Of a DNA stretch of 6,469 nt, positions 1-6,374 are shown in pieces; the first letter of the stretch is position 1; every line of letters begins with the position of its first letter. The notes under the pieces were generated by a model. It was not told the DNA's origin and searched no databases. It saw only the letters and a program-made list of their open reading frames with translations. The position numbers were made by a program, and so were the translations under genes. The stretch spans positions 1 to 6,469 of the forward strand of contig JBBQTU010000234.1 in assembly GCA_038213005.1 (NCBI GenBank), written 5' to 3'. The DNA comes from JBBQTU01 sp038213005. Lineage in GTDB: Bacteria > Planctomycetota > Phycisphaerae > Tepidisphaerales > Tepidisphaeraceae.

Positions 1-156
1 TGCCGAAGGCAATAGCTGTTCACTCGGCCTATCGTCCGGCTGCGAATCCATGAACTGAGCAACCGTATGCGCTAATGCGCGCACGTACGGATCTGCGGGA
101 GCCCCGGCTGAGTAATCGGCCGGGGCCACCCGGACGCCCGCCGCTGCTTCCCGCAA
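1..156 (-). CDS. Possible edge-truncated minus-strand gene, weak
   Basis: One minus-strand frame is open from the left edge up to an in-frame TAG at 220-222. Possible starts are TTG at 156, GTG at 129, GTG at 84 and ATG at 51; none has a clear Shine-Dalgarno sequence. The translated stretch includes YVRALAHTVAQFMDSQ, which looks like an amphipathic helix, and no family was recognised. If real, this would be the start of a gene divergent from the ABC-F gene, continuing beyond position 1. Against it, two strong hairpins (64-89 and 101-126) lie in the same DNA, the piece is short, and open frames arise easily at this GC content. Plus-strand frames 2 and 3 also run from the edge to stops near 50-58, so the tail of a plus-strand gene is an equally open possibility. 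Confidence 0.2.
   Translation of the reverse strand, partial: MREAAAGVRVAPADYSAGAPADPYVRALAHTVAQFMDSQPDDRPSEQLLPSA
64..89. other. Hairpin, 9-bp stem with 2-nt bulge
   Basis: CGTATGCGC at 64-72 can pair with GCGCA (79-83) and TACG (86-89), leaving bases 84-85 bulged and a six-base loop. There is no T tract beside it. It could be part of a terminator region for a gene off the left edge, or leader structure; the sequence alone does not decide. Confidence 0.4.
101..126. other. Strong GC hairpin upstream of the ABC-F gene
   Basis: GCCCCGGC (101-108) and GCCGGGGC (119-126) form a perfect 8-bp stem around a 10-base loop. No T run follows on either strand, so it is not a classical intrinsic terminator. 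It lies about 120 bases upstream of the ABC-F start. It might end transcription entering from the left edge or belong to a leader RNA. Together with the hairpin at 64-89 it argues that this region is non-coding. Confidence 0.5.
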
Positions 157-248
157 CCGAACGAAGCCGTTTGCGTGGCAGCTTATCGATGCTTCGCCTG
201 GGCTGTCTGCCTTTTCTCCCTATTTTCCGGTACAGTCCCCGGCCCAAG

Positions 249-2210
249 ATGCCAATTGCCACGCTGCACAACCTCACCAAGGGATTCGGACACAAGTCGC
301 TGTTCGAGAAGCTCAATCTGAGCATCTACCGTGGCCAGCGCATCGGCCTGATCGGCGCCAATGGCAGCGGCAAGACCACGCTGCTGCGGATCCTGCTGGG
401 GCAGGAGACGCCTGACGACGGCAGCGCATCGATCCGCAAAGGCGTCAGCGTCGGCTATCTCGAGCAGAACCCCACCTTCACGGCCGGGAATACGGTCATT
501 GACGAGGCCGAAGAGGCGTTTGCCGATTTGCATCAGCTCTCGCAGCGGCTGCGCATTCTCGAACACGAGATGGCGCACGTCGTCGGCGATGAACTGGAGA
601 AGGTCCTGGCGAAGTACCAGCACGTCCAGCATGAGTTTGAGCTGGCCGGCGGCTATGCCTGGCGGCATCGCCTGGAAGCGACGCTTCAAGGCGTGGGCCT
701 GCCGCCGGAAATATGGGAACAGGATGTCCAGACGCTGTCCGGCGGGCAGCGGTCGCGCCTGGCACTGGCGAGGCTCTTGATCGGCGAGCCTGATGTGCTG
801 CTGATGGACGAGCCCACCAACCACCTGGACCTCGGTGCCGTCCAGTGGCTGGAGGACTACCTGCTGGACTTCAAGGGCGCTGTGCTGCTGATCAGTCACG
901 ACCGCTATCTGCTGGACCGGCTGGCGACCCGGATCGCATGGCTGCACTACACCAAGTTGACCACGTTCAACGGCAACTATTCCCACTTCATCGTCCAGCG
1001 TGACCTGATGGAGCTGTCTCAGGAGCGAGCCTTTACGCAGCAGCAGGAAGACATCGCCAAGCAGCAGGAGTTCATCCGCCGCTTTGGCGCCGGCCAGCGG
1101 TCCAAGGAAGCCAAGGGGCGCGAGAAGCGGCTCAATCGCCTGCTGATCAGCGATCAGATGGTCGGCGAGGTCCGGCAGGAGCAGGGCGTTCACATCACCT
1201 TCGACACCGACCAGCGGGCCGGTGACCGCCTGCTGGGCGTGCGAGGGCTGAGCAAGAGCTATGGCTCCAACTGTCTCTGGGACGGGCTGAATTTCGACGT
1301 CACGCGCGGCGAGCGGATCGGCATCATCGGGCCTAACGGCAGTGGCAAGACCACGTTGCTGGAGTCGCTGGTCGGCCGGCGTGATGCCGATCGCGGCGAT
1401 GTCCGCTGGGGCGCCAACATCGTCGTCGGCTACTACGACCAGAATCTGGAAGATCTCAACGAGGAGAACAGCGCTTTCGAGGAAGTGATGGCCGGCCGCG
1501 ATTGTGGCCAGCAGGCCGTGCGCGACATGCTTGGCACGCTGCTGTTCACCGGCGACCAGGCGGACAAGCCGATTGGCGTACTTTCCGGCGGCGAGCGGGC
1601 CCGCGTCCGGCTGGCTCAGTTGCTGCTGGACAAGCCCAATGTCCTGGTGATGGACGAGCCGACGAACCATCTGGACATTGCTTCCTGTGAAGCCCTGGAA
1701 CGTACGCTGTGTCAGTTCCCCGGCACCATCCTTTGTGTCAGCCACGACCGCTATTTCCTGGACAAGGTCGTTAAACGACTGCTCGTATTGCGGCCGCCCG
1801 CGGTCGTCGATTTCCTGGGCAACTACTCCGCATGGCACCAGCGATGCCTCGCCGAGGCGGCGGTGGCCGCCCAGCGCACGGCCGCTACCAAAGAGGCCGC
1901 CAGGGACGCCGCCCACCAGGCGTCCCGAGCTCAGACCAAGGCCAAGGCCGACACGGGGGAGAAACCCAAGACGCCGTCGAAGAAGGCCAATGCCTACTTG
2001 CGCCCCTTCGGCCGGCTGAGTGTCGCAGAACTCGAGCAGGAAATGCACAAAGCCCAAGGGGCCATCGTCGCATGCGAAGCAGCCTTCGGCGACCCGGCGG
2101 TCTTTCGCGATGCGGGAAAGACGAAGGAGAATCAGTCCGAACTGGACTCGCTGAAGAGCAGGCTCGGGCAGTTGGAAGAGGAATACCTCCTGCGTCTGGA
2201 GTCTGCCTGA
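249..2210 (+). CDS. ABC-F family ATPase, ribosome-associated (Uup-like)
   Basis: This soluble ATPase has two nucleotide-binding domains and no membrane segments. ABC-F proteins bind the ribosomal E site and act on stalled or unusual translation complexes. From the ATG at 249 it is 653 residues. Domain 1 has Walker A GANGSGKTT (36-44), Q-loop Gln73, signature LSGGQRSR (163-170), Walker B with DEPTNHLD (187-194; catalytic Glu188) and the H-loop SHD (216-218). Domain 2 has GPNGSGKTT (361-369), Gln398, LSGGERAR (445-452), DEPTNHLD (469-476; Glu470) and SHD (498-500). All key residues are intact. The charged helical linker at about 250-315 is the ABC-F interdomain extension that contacts P-site tRNA. 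An Ala/Lys-rich tether (535-583) leads to a C-terminal coiled coil (590-651), as in Uup-type members. The frame is open further upstream to 75, but family similarity begins at MPIATLHNLTKGFG, so 249 was chosen; ATG 189 is less likely. There is no clear Shine-Dalgarno sequence. A -10-like TACAGT at 231-236 would give a very short leader. The exact subfamily is not certain. Confidence 0.95.
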   Translation: MPIATLHNLTKGFGHKSLFEKLNLSIYRGQRIGLIGANGSGKTTLLRILLGQETPDDGSASIRKGVSVGYLEQNPTFTAGNTVIDEAEEAFADLHQLSQRLRILEHEMAHVVGDELEKVLAKYQHVQHEFELAGGYAWRHRLEATLQGVGLPPEIWEQDVQTLSGGQRSRLALARLLIGEPDVLLMDEPTNHLDLGAVQWLEDYLLDFKGAVLLISHDRYLLDRLATRIAWLHYTKLTTFNGNYSHFIVQRDLMELSQERAFTQQQEDIAKQQEFIRRFGAGQRSKEAKGREKRLNRLLISDQMVGEVRQEQGVHITFDTDQRAGDRLLGVRGLSKSYGSNCLWDGLNFDVTRGERIGIIGPNGSGKTTLLESLVGRRDADRGDVRWGANIVVGYYDQNLEDLNEENSAFEEVMAGRDCGQQAVRDMLGTLLFTGDQADKPIGVLSGGERARVRLAQLLLDKPNVLVMDEPTNHLDIASCEALERTLCQFPGTILCVSHDRYFLDKVVKRLLVLRPPAVVDFLGNYSAWHQRCLAEAAVAAQRTAATKEAARDAAHQASRAQTKAKADTGEKPKTPSKKANAYLRPFGRLSVAELEQEMHKAQGAIVACEAAFGDPAVFRDAGKTKENQSELDSLKSRLGQLEEEYLLRLESA

Positions 2211-2220
2211 GGTGATCCAT

Positions 2221-2249
2221 CCGCCCCTCGCCCTGTCACAACCGGGCGG
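2221..2249. terminator. Inverted repeat after the ABC-F gene, overlapping the proA promoter
   Basis: CCGCCC (2221-2226) and GGGCGG (2244-2249) are perfect 6-bp inverted arms separated by 17 bases, beginning 10 bases after the ABC-F stop codon. No T tract follows, so a terminator role is only possible. The proA -35 box lies in the loop, so the same repeat could instead be an operator. Confidence 0.3.
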
Positions 2250-2261
2250 GCTCGATATAAT
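2233..2261 (+). promoter_or_regulatory. sigma70-type promoter of proA
   Basis: A perfect -10 box TATAAT (2256-2261) lies 17 bases downstream of CTGTCA (2233-2238), which matches the TTGACA consensus at four of six positions. Transcription would start near 2268, about 20 bases before the proA ATG, leaving a short leader with no obvious Shine-Dalgarno sequence. The bases after the -10 box are C/G-rich. This promoter means proA need not be read from the ABC-F gene upstream. Confidence 0.7.
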
Positions 2262-2287
2262 CCCCGCAGTCCTCATTGGGATACTCA

Positions 2288-3559
2288 ATGGCAGATTACG
2301 CAACCTATGTTCAGCAGCTTGGAAAGGCCGCACGTAGAGCCGGTTATGAACTCACCCGGCTTGATGGTGCCCAGCGCACGGCGGCTCTTTTGCGGATGGC
2401 CCAGGCCATTCGCGCCGGCCGGCCGGCACTTCTCGCAGCCAACGCCAAAGATGTCGCCGCTGCACAAGCGGCAGGGCTCGCCCCGGCCCTGGTGGAGCGT
2501 CTGAAGCTGAGCGACAAGCGGGTAGAGTCCATGGCCGTCGGCGTCGAGCAGATCGCCGCCCAGGTTGACCCGGTGGGACAGATCATCGAAGGCTACGTCC
2601 GCCCCAACGGCCTGCGGATCACCAAGATGCGCGTCCCGCTGGGCGTGATCCTGTTCTTCTATGAGAGCCGGCCCAATGTCACCAGCGACGCGGCCGCCCT
2701 GTGCATCAAGAGCGGCAACGCCATCATCCTTCGCGGCGGCAAGGAGGCGATCCATTCCAACCAGGCGATCGCGAAAATCATCTCGCAGTCGCTGGCGGAT
2801 GCGAAGATCGACCCGGCCGCCGTGCAGCTCGTCGAGCACACCGACCGCGCCCTGGTGCCGCTGATCCTGAAGCTGGACAAATACATCGACCTGGTGATCC
2901 CGCGCGGCGGCGAGTCTCTGATCCGCGAGGTGGTGAGGGAATCGACCATCCCGGTCCTGAAGCACTTTACCGGCAACTGCCACATCTATGTGGACTCGGC
3001 CGCCACGTCCCTGGGCGAGCAGTTGGTGCAGGATGTCTGCGTGAACGCCAAGACCAGTTATCCCGGCGGCGCTGTCTGCAACGCGGTGGAGCACCTGCTG
3101 TTCCACAAGGATGTTGCCGCAAAGCTGATCCCCGGCGTGTGCGAGGCGCTCAAGGCCAAGGGCGTCGAGGTCCGCGGCGACGAGCGCACGCGAGCGATCT
3201 GCCCGGCCGCCAAGCCGACGACCGTGGAGGATTGGGACACCGAATACCTCTCGTTCATCATCGGCATCAAGGTGGTCGACTCGATCGACGAGGCGATCAC
3301 CCACATCAACGAGCACGGCTCGCACCACACCGATGCAATCCTGTCGGCCGACACGCGCGCGATCGAACGTTTCACCCGCGAGGTGGATTCGGGCAGCGTC
3401 ATGGTCAACGCCAGTACGCGTTTCGCCGACGGCGGCGAATACGGCCTGGGCGCTGAAATCGGCATCAGCACCGACAAGCTGCACGCCCGCGGCCCGATGG
3501 GCGCGATGGATCTGACCACCAGCAAGTGGATCGTGACCGGCAACGGCCATTGCAGGTAA
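2288..3559 (+). CDS. proA: Glutamate-5-semialdehyde dehydrogenase (gamma-glutamyl phosphate reductase)
   Basis: ProA reduces gamma-glutamyl phosphate with NADPH to glutamate-5-semialdehyde in the cytoplasm. This is the second step of proline synthesis from glutamate, after ProB. The product has 423 residues, close to the usual 415-420. The aldehyde-dehydrogenase-fold landmarks are present: VPLGVILFFYESRPNV (116-131), SGNAIILRGGKEA (142-154), DKYIDLVIPRGG (197-208), and the active-site region GGAVCNAVE (260-268) with the catalytic Cys264. The ProA signature is complete from Val330 to Ile351 (DEAITHINEHGSHHTDAI). The C-terminal block NASTRFADGGEYGLGAEIG (374-392) is near-invariant in the family. 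The ATG at 2288 was chosen; an in-frame TTG at 2276 would add four residues but sits very close to the predicted transcript start. The gene has its own promoter. No proB or proC lies beside it, so those genes must be elsewhere. Confidence 0.97.
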   Translation: MADYATYVQQLGKAARRAGYELTRLDGAQRTAALLRMAQAIRAGRPALLAANAKDVAAAQAAGLAPALVERLKLSDKRVESMAVGVEQIAAQVDPVGQIIEGYVRPNGLRITKMRVPLGVILFFYESRPNVTSDAAALCIKSGNAIILRGGKEAIHSNQAIAKIISQSLADAKIDPAAVQLVEHTDRALVPLILKLDKYIDLVIPRGGESLIREVVRESTIPVLKHFTGNCHIYVDSAATSLGEQLVQDVCVNAKTSYPGGAVCNAVEHLLFHKDVAAKLIPGVCEALKAKGVEVRGDERTRAICPAAKPTTVEDWDTEYLSFIIGIKVVDSIDEAITHINEHGSHHTDAILSADTRAIERFTREVDSGSVMVNASTRFADGGEYGLGAEIGISTDKLHARGPMGAMDLTTSKWIVTGNGHCR

Positions 3560-3574
3560 GGCACCGCCCGCCAT

Positions 3575-3594
3575 CGTCTGCGGCGCGCCAGACG
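3575..3594. terminator. Hairpin between convergent genes, possible bidirectional terminator
   Basis: CGTCTG (3575-3580) and CAGACG (3589-3594) form a perfect 6-bp stem around an 8-base loop that is itself GC-palindromic. It lies in the 58-bp gap between the proA stop and the minus-strand stop at 3618-3620, where a two-way terminator would be expected. There is no T run on either side, so it is weak as an intrinsic terminator. Confidence 0.4.
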
Positions 3595-3617
3595 GCCGGT
3601 TCGTCGGCGATGCCCGC

Positions 3618-5672
3618 CTACGCGAGGATCGGTGACGCCGGAGCATCCTTGCCCGCGGAGGTCGATTCAGTCGCTTCCGGTTGCCTGCCGATAAGCTGGT
3701 CAAGAATCTCGCGCACGAATCGGTAGGTGACGTGGTACATGCTGATCAGGTTGCCCAGGCTGGCGCGGTCGGGCGTGTTGCCCACCATCAGTTCGATCAC
3801 GGCCAGGAGTTTGCTCAGGGACTGCTCGGCCAGGGCGATGGCGCGGGCTCGGTGCTCGGCGGGGCAATCGCAGGCCTTGCCCGTTCCCACCAGCGACGCC
3901 ATCTCGATCGCGGGGATCAACGCACGCAGGTAACGCTCGCTCGCCAGCAGGCGATTGCGCATCAGTTCAAGCCACGCAGTCCCGGCCGGGCGATCTGCTC
4001 GGCACGGCGTCAGCGTCGCAAGCGTCTGCGCGTACAAGTCGGCGAATAGCTCGAACCGGGGCTTGCTGAACTTCAGCAGGTATCCCATCGGATAGGGACC
4101 ACGCCAGCAGCCGTAGAAGCAGAAGCCCGCGTTGGGCAGCAGGTCGTAGGCGGAATCCGTCAGTGCCGCCAGTTGCGCCAGCGCCAGCCGCACGCGGGCC
4201 GGGTCGACGATCCCCATCGCCTCGGCCGATTGCCATCGAAACTCGCGCGGCGTCAGACGGCCCTTGATGGTGCTTTCGGCGGTGTATCGGATGGTCCAGG
4301 CATTTTCAGCTACCCGCCAGTGATTGACAGCCAGGCATTGCAGCCGCCCGCCGCCCAGCGAATGGAGGTACTCCATCACGGATGCCAGCCCCTCGGTGTC
4401 ATCCTGTTGCAGGTACATCAGCCCGTCAAACTCGGCCCAACTGTATACCGTGACCCGGGAAAGCTCGTCGGCCCGGAGTTTGGCCGAAGGCAGATGGCGA
4501 TAGACCCGGCCGGCACCGTGGCCGCTGAGTAGCGCCAGCCCGCAGTCGGCCGGGGCCATGGATCGCCAAAGGTCGGTGACTGACTCCAGATACTCAGGCA
4601 TCGCGCAGTAAACGCCCAGAGACAACTCGACGCGATCGCCCACTTGCTTCTCAAGCTGGGTTAGCGCCAGGAGATTGTGGGCGGTCTCGCCCAGCACCGA
4701 CTGCAGGTCGGTGCGCTGCGGCCCGATGAGGCGCTGAACCGATGGCAGTTGCATGGCCTGCGCGGGCAAGACCTGCTCCAACGCCTGGCGCAAGTCGTCC
4801 AGGGCTAACGCCTTGCCCCAGCCGCCCACTTCCTGGGTCATCAGTTCCAGAGTGTCGATGTCGGGGTAGTCCCTGAGAATGGCGTGCGCGGTCGCCAGGG
4901 TGTCGGTAAGATCGGTAGTTCTGCTGCGCGGCTCAAACGAGAACTGCACATGCATTCCCACCCGCTTGGCCTCGGCCATCACTTCCCGCAACCATGCCTG
5001 GGCTGCGCGGCTGCGCGCTTCGGGCGCATCCAGCAGCGGCTCGATGTCCGGGATGCACCAGCGATCCGTGTTGCCCGCTCGGCAGCGAATCGACGCCAGT
5101 GGCGGCAATCGATGCTCTTCGCCGTAGAAAAACTCGCCCGCAAGCATGGGCTTGCCCGGTAAGTCTACCGCGACCCACTGCGAGGGATAGCTGTGAAACG
5201 TGATGAAGTTAAAACGCAGACGCGCCAGGTTGCGGATGTATTCTTTCGCCTGTTCGGGCGGCCATGCGGAGATGTCCATCGGGAAGTTGATGTGCTGGCG
5301 AATGCCGCGTCTGGCCACTGCGGGAGTTGTGATTCCAGACAGCCGGCCAAGCCGGTCCCAGTGGATCTGCTCTGGCGCAATAGGCCCGGTCACCTCAAAT
5401 CGCCAGCCCAGTTCCTCGAGCATGGTGTAGACACCGTGCAGCGCGGCGGACGGCGTGCAGCCGGTGATCGCGAAGTGCTTGGCCTGCGAAGACAACTCCC
5501 ACGCGCCGGCGGGTAACTGCGGATTTGAGGAGAGTTCAAGCTGCAGATCGGCGTCGCCCGAAGAAAGCTGCACGCCAGCGCTTCCCAGATGCCGCCGAAG
5601 CTCCTCGTGAGCGAACTCCCAAACCGATCCTTCTTCACCGGGCAGCTTTACGCAAACAGTCATCGGACGCAT
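3618..5672 (-). CDS. GH67/GH20-like TIM-barrel glycoside hydrolase family protein, substrate unknown
   Basis: The 684-residue product looks like a carbohydrate-active enzyme, but its specific function is not recognised. Residues 1-110 resemble the small alpha/beta domain that precedes the barrel in alpha-glucuronidases (GH67) and beta-hexosaminidases (GH20); the stretch FAITGCTPSAALHGVYTMLE and the following LGWRFE are typical. Residues about 120-465 look like a TIM barrel: RRGIRQHINF (121-130), RLRFNFITFHSYPSQW (151-166), HVQFSFEPRS (241-250), DTLELMTQEVGGWG (273-286), SGHGAGRVYRHLP (383-395) and SWAEFDG (411-417). Candidate acidic catalytic residues are Glu247, Glu281 and Glu414; this is inference. 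A helical C-terminal part (about 466-660) includes YTAESTIKGRLTPREF, reminiscent of the post-barrel helices of GH67-like enzymes, and ends in a low-complexity tail. There is no signal peptide or membrane segment, so it should be cytoplasmic, acting on imported oligosaccharides or glycosides. The ATG at 5672 is supported by a Shine-Dalgarno sequence. It is monocistronic here and convergent with proA. A diverged, non-catalytic relative remains possible. Confidence 0.8.
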   Translation of the reverse strand: MRPMTVCVKLPGEEGSVWEFAHEELRRHLGSAGVQLSSGDADLQLELSSNPQLPAGAWELSSQAKHFAITGCTPSAALHGVYTMLEELGWRFEVTGPIAPEQIHWDRLGRLSGITTPAVARRGIRQHINFPMDISAWPPEQAKEYIRNLARLRFNFITFHSYPSQWVAVDLPGKPMLAGEFFYGEEHRLPPLASIRCRAGNTDRWCIPDIEPLLDAPEARSRAAQAWLREVMAEAKRVGMHVQFSFEPRSRTTDLTDTLATAHAILRDYPDIDTLELMTQEVGGWGKALALDDLRQALEQVLPAQAMQLPSVQRLIGPQRTDLQSVLGETAHNLLALTQLEKQVGDRVELSLGVYCAMPEYLESVTDLWRSMAPADCGLALLSGHGAGRVYRHLPSAKLRADELSRVTVYSWAEFDGLMYLQQDDTEGLASVMEYLHSLGGGRLQCLAVNHWRVAENAWTIRYTAESTIKGRLTPREFRWQSAEAMGIVDPARVRLALAQLAALTDSAYDLLPNAGFCFYGCWRGPYPMGYLLKFSKPRFELFADLYAQTLATLTPCRADRPAGTAWLELMRNRLLASERYLRALIPAIEMASLVGTGKACDCPAEHRARAIALAEQSLSKLLAVIELMVGNTPDRASLGNLISMYHVTYRFVREILDQLIGRQPEATESTSAGKDAPASPILA

Positions 5673-5679
5673 GTCTGAA

Positions 5680-5685
5680 CCTTCT
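5680..5685 (-). promoter_or_regulatory. Ribosome binding site of the hydrolase-like gene
   Basis: AGAAGG on the minus strand lies 7 bases before the ATG at 5672 and decides that start over the in-frame ATG at 5663. It is the clearest Shine-Dalgarno sequence among the long genes here; the other two have none that is obvious. Confidence 0.7.
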
Positions 5686-5753
5686 GAATATTAAAACGAT
5701 TGAGTACGGCGGTCACCTGAACGAGTATCCTCGAAGCAGTTCAAGTTCTCCAG

Positions 5754-5783
5754 CCCCCCCCATAAGCCCTCCCCTATAAGGGG
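5754..5783. other. C8 tract and CCCCT/AGGGG hairpin upstream of the hydrolase-like gene
   Basis: Eight C residues (5754-5761) are followed by ATAAG. CCCCT (5771-5775) and AGGGG (5779-5783) then form a perfect 5-bp stem with an ATA loop. The tract is about 80 bases upstream of the minus-strand hydrolase-like gene, where it reads as G8. No convincing promoter was found for that gene in this stretch. C8 homopolymers can vary in length by slippage, but no such effect can be inferred from one sequence. Confidence 0.4.
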
Positions 5784-5827
5784 CGTACCCGTTTCCCCGG
5801 CTAGGCCGCGTGACGTGGCGATTGGCC

Positions 5828-5928
5828 GCCCCATTGAGCGGCAGCGAAGTAAGGACTCGCTGCCGCGAGGCGGCAATCGCTACAAGCGAGGGCGCATGTG
5901 CCACAGGTGCGCTGCTGCTCAATGGGGC
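5828..5928. other. Structured intergenic element with two exclusive folds
   Basis: The outer arms 5828-5846 and 5910-5928 are a 19-bp inverted repeat, perfect except for one G-T position (5840/5916, a G-U pair if read from the plus strand). Inside it are a 6-bp hairpin with a three-base loop (TGCCGC 5861-5866 with GCGGCA 5870-5875) and a 5-bp hairpin (TCGCT 5877-5881 with AGCGA 5885-5889), giving a branched fold about 101 nt long. The left arm can instead form a perfect 10-bp hairpin, GCGGCAGCGA (5838-5847) with TCGCTGCCGC (5857-5866), which excludes both the long stem and the first inner hairpin. No reading frame explains it. It could be a small RNA or switching leader, a MITE-like or REP-like repeat, or a cruciform-forming site. 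No target-site duplication is obvious at its ends. It lies between the hydrolase-like gene (divergent) and the tRNA (downstream). Confidence 0.6.
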
Positions 5929-5942
5929 TGGATTTCTGCACT

Positions 5943-5959
5943 TGCCCGGAAAACGGGCA
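5943..5959. other. Small perfect hairpin
   Basis: TGCCCG (5943-5948) pairs with CGGGCA (5954-5959) around a GAAAA loop. No T run follows on the plus strand; the C-rich bases after it do not look like a terminator tail. A 10-base perfect palindrome, CCATCGATGG, follows at 5966-5975. Confidence 0.45.
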
Positions 5960-5978
5960 CGCCCCCCATCGATGGCGG

Positions 5979-6006
5979 GTGCGAGCCGGATTGACAGGGC
6001 TCGCAC
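5979..6006. promoter_or_regulatory. Inverted repeat enclosing the -35 box of the tRNA promoter
   Basis: GTGCGAGCC (5979-5987) and GGCTCGCAC (5998-6006) are perfect 9-bp inverted arms around a 10-base loop that holds TTGACA (5991-5996). The position suits a dimeric DNA-binding protein that would compete with RNA polymerase, or a cruciform. It lies upstream of the expected transcript start, so it would not act as RNA structure of the tRNA transcript. Confidence 0.5.
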
Positions 6007-6019
6007 TCTTTGGCCTAAT
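5991..6019 (+). promoter_or_regulatory. sigma70-type promoter of tRNA-Leu
   Basis: A perfect -35 box TTGACA (5991-5996) is followed by a 17-base spacer and CCTAAT (6014-6019), which matches four of six -10 positions. The predicted start near 6026 leaves a leader of about five bases before the mature tRNA end at 6031. The stretch after the -10 box is C-rich, as is common at stable-RNA promoters under growth-rate control. Confidence 0.75.
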
Positions 6020-6030
6020 CGCCCCCTCAC

Positions 6031-6112
6031 GCAGGAGTGGCGGAATTGGCAGACGCGCAGGACTTAGGATCCTGTACCGCAAGGTGTAGGGGTTCAACTC
6101 CCCTCTCCTGCA
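6031..6112 (+). tRNA. tRNA-Leu (anticodon UAG)
   Basis: This is an 82-nt class II tRNA that reads CUN leucine codons. The acceptor stem GCAGGAG (6031-6037) pairs with CTCCTGC (6105-6111), with discriminator A at 6112. The anticodon stem is CAGGA (6058-6062) with TCCTG (6070-6074), and the loop CTTAGGA carries TAG at 6065-6067. The long variable arm (6075-6087) folds as ACC-GCAA-GGT, which marks a Leu/Ser/Tyr class tRNA. The T arm is AGGGG/CCCCT around TTCAACT (6093-6099). No CCA is encoded (ATT follows), so a CCA-adding enzyme must complete it. A T5 run at 6118-6122 may help end transcription. It is a single tRNA with its own promoter. Confidence 0.97.
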
Positions 6113-6374
6113 TTACGTTTTTCTGGGATATTGACGAAAGATTCCAAGTTCTGTCCCAGCGCCCCCGCGTACGAGGTGGTCGATACGCCTCATCACGTTC
6201 GATCTCCAGGGATCAGCCGTTCGGGCCTGTTTCGCGCTGCCCACCCACGCACACGTTCATCGCTCCGTCAATCCACCCGCCGAGGCGGGCTGGCCACTTC
6301 TCCTACAGAGGAGCCCACCGGCCTCCGCCATAGTCGGCCCTGTTCATCGCACGCCGCAAAGGAATAGGAGCGGA
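6113..6374. other. Intergenic stretch without a convincing gene
   Basis: The plus-strand open frame from a TTG at 6131 to 6367 gives a Ser/Arg/Pro-rich product with no recognisable motif and no ribosome binding site, so it was not called. Visible structure is limited to a small hairpin, CCCGC (6276-6280) with GCGGG (6285-6289) around a CGAG loop, and widely spaced 6-bp arms (CTGGGA 6123-6128, TCCCAG 6154-6159). No integrase or direct repeat of the tRNA 3' end is visible, so there is no sign of an integrated element. Confidence 0.5.

Noticed and set aside
75..248. N-terminal extension of the ABC-F protein by 58 residues
   Set aside because: The added residues are Arg/Pro-rich and unlike the family, and they overlap hairpins and the likely promoter. 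Family similarity starts at the ATG at 249.
183..2333. 716-residue open frame on the minus strand opposite the ABC-F gene
   Set aside because: It is antisense to an intact ABC-F gene with all motifs. Long antisense frames opposite DEPTNHLD-type genes are a known artefact of GC-rich codon use, and the product shows no domain.
2285..3703. 472-residue open frame on the minus strand opposite proA
   Set aside because: It lies opposite a complete proA and overlaps the tail of the next gene; its composition reflects the reverse of proA codons and no motif is visible.
5690..5712. Promoter for the hydrolase-like gene (GTGACC, 17 bases, TAATAT on the minus strand)
   Set aside because: The transcript would start within or next to the Shine-Dalgarno sequence, and both boxes match the consensus poorly.
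6031..6112. tRNA-Leu as an attachment site of an integrated element
   Set aside because: No repeat of the tRNA 3' end, integrase or mobility gene is visible downstream within the window.
6131..6367. 78-residue plus-strand frame after the tRNA
   Set aside because: TTG start without a ribosome binding site, Ser/Arg/Pro-rich low-complexity product and no recognisable domain.
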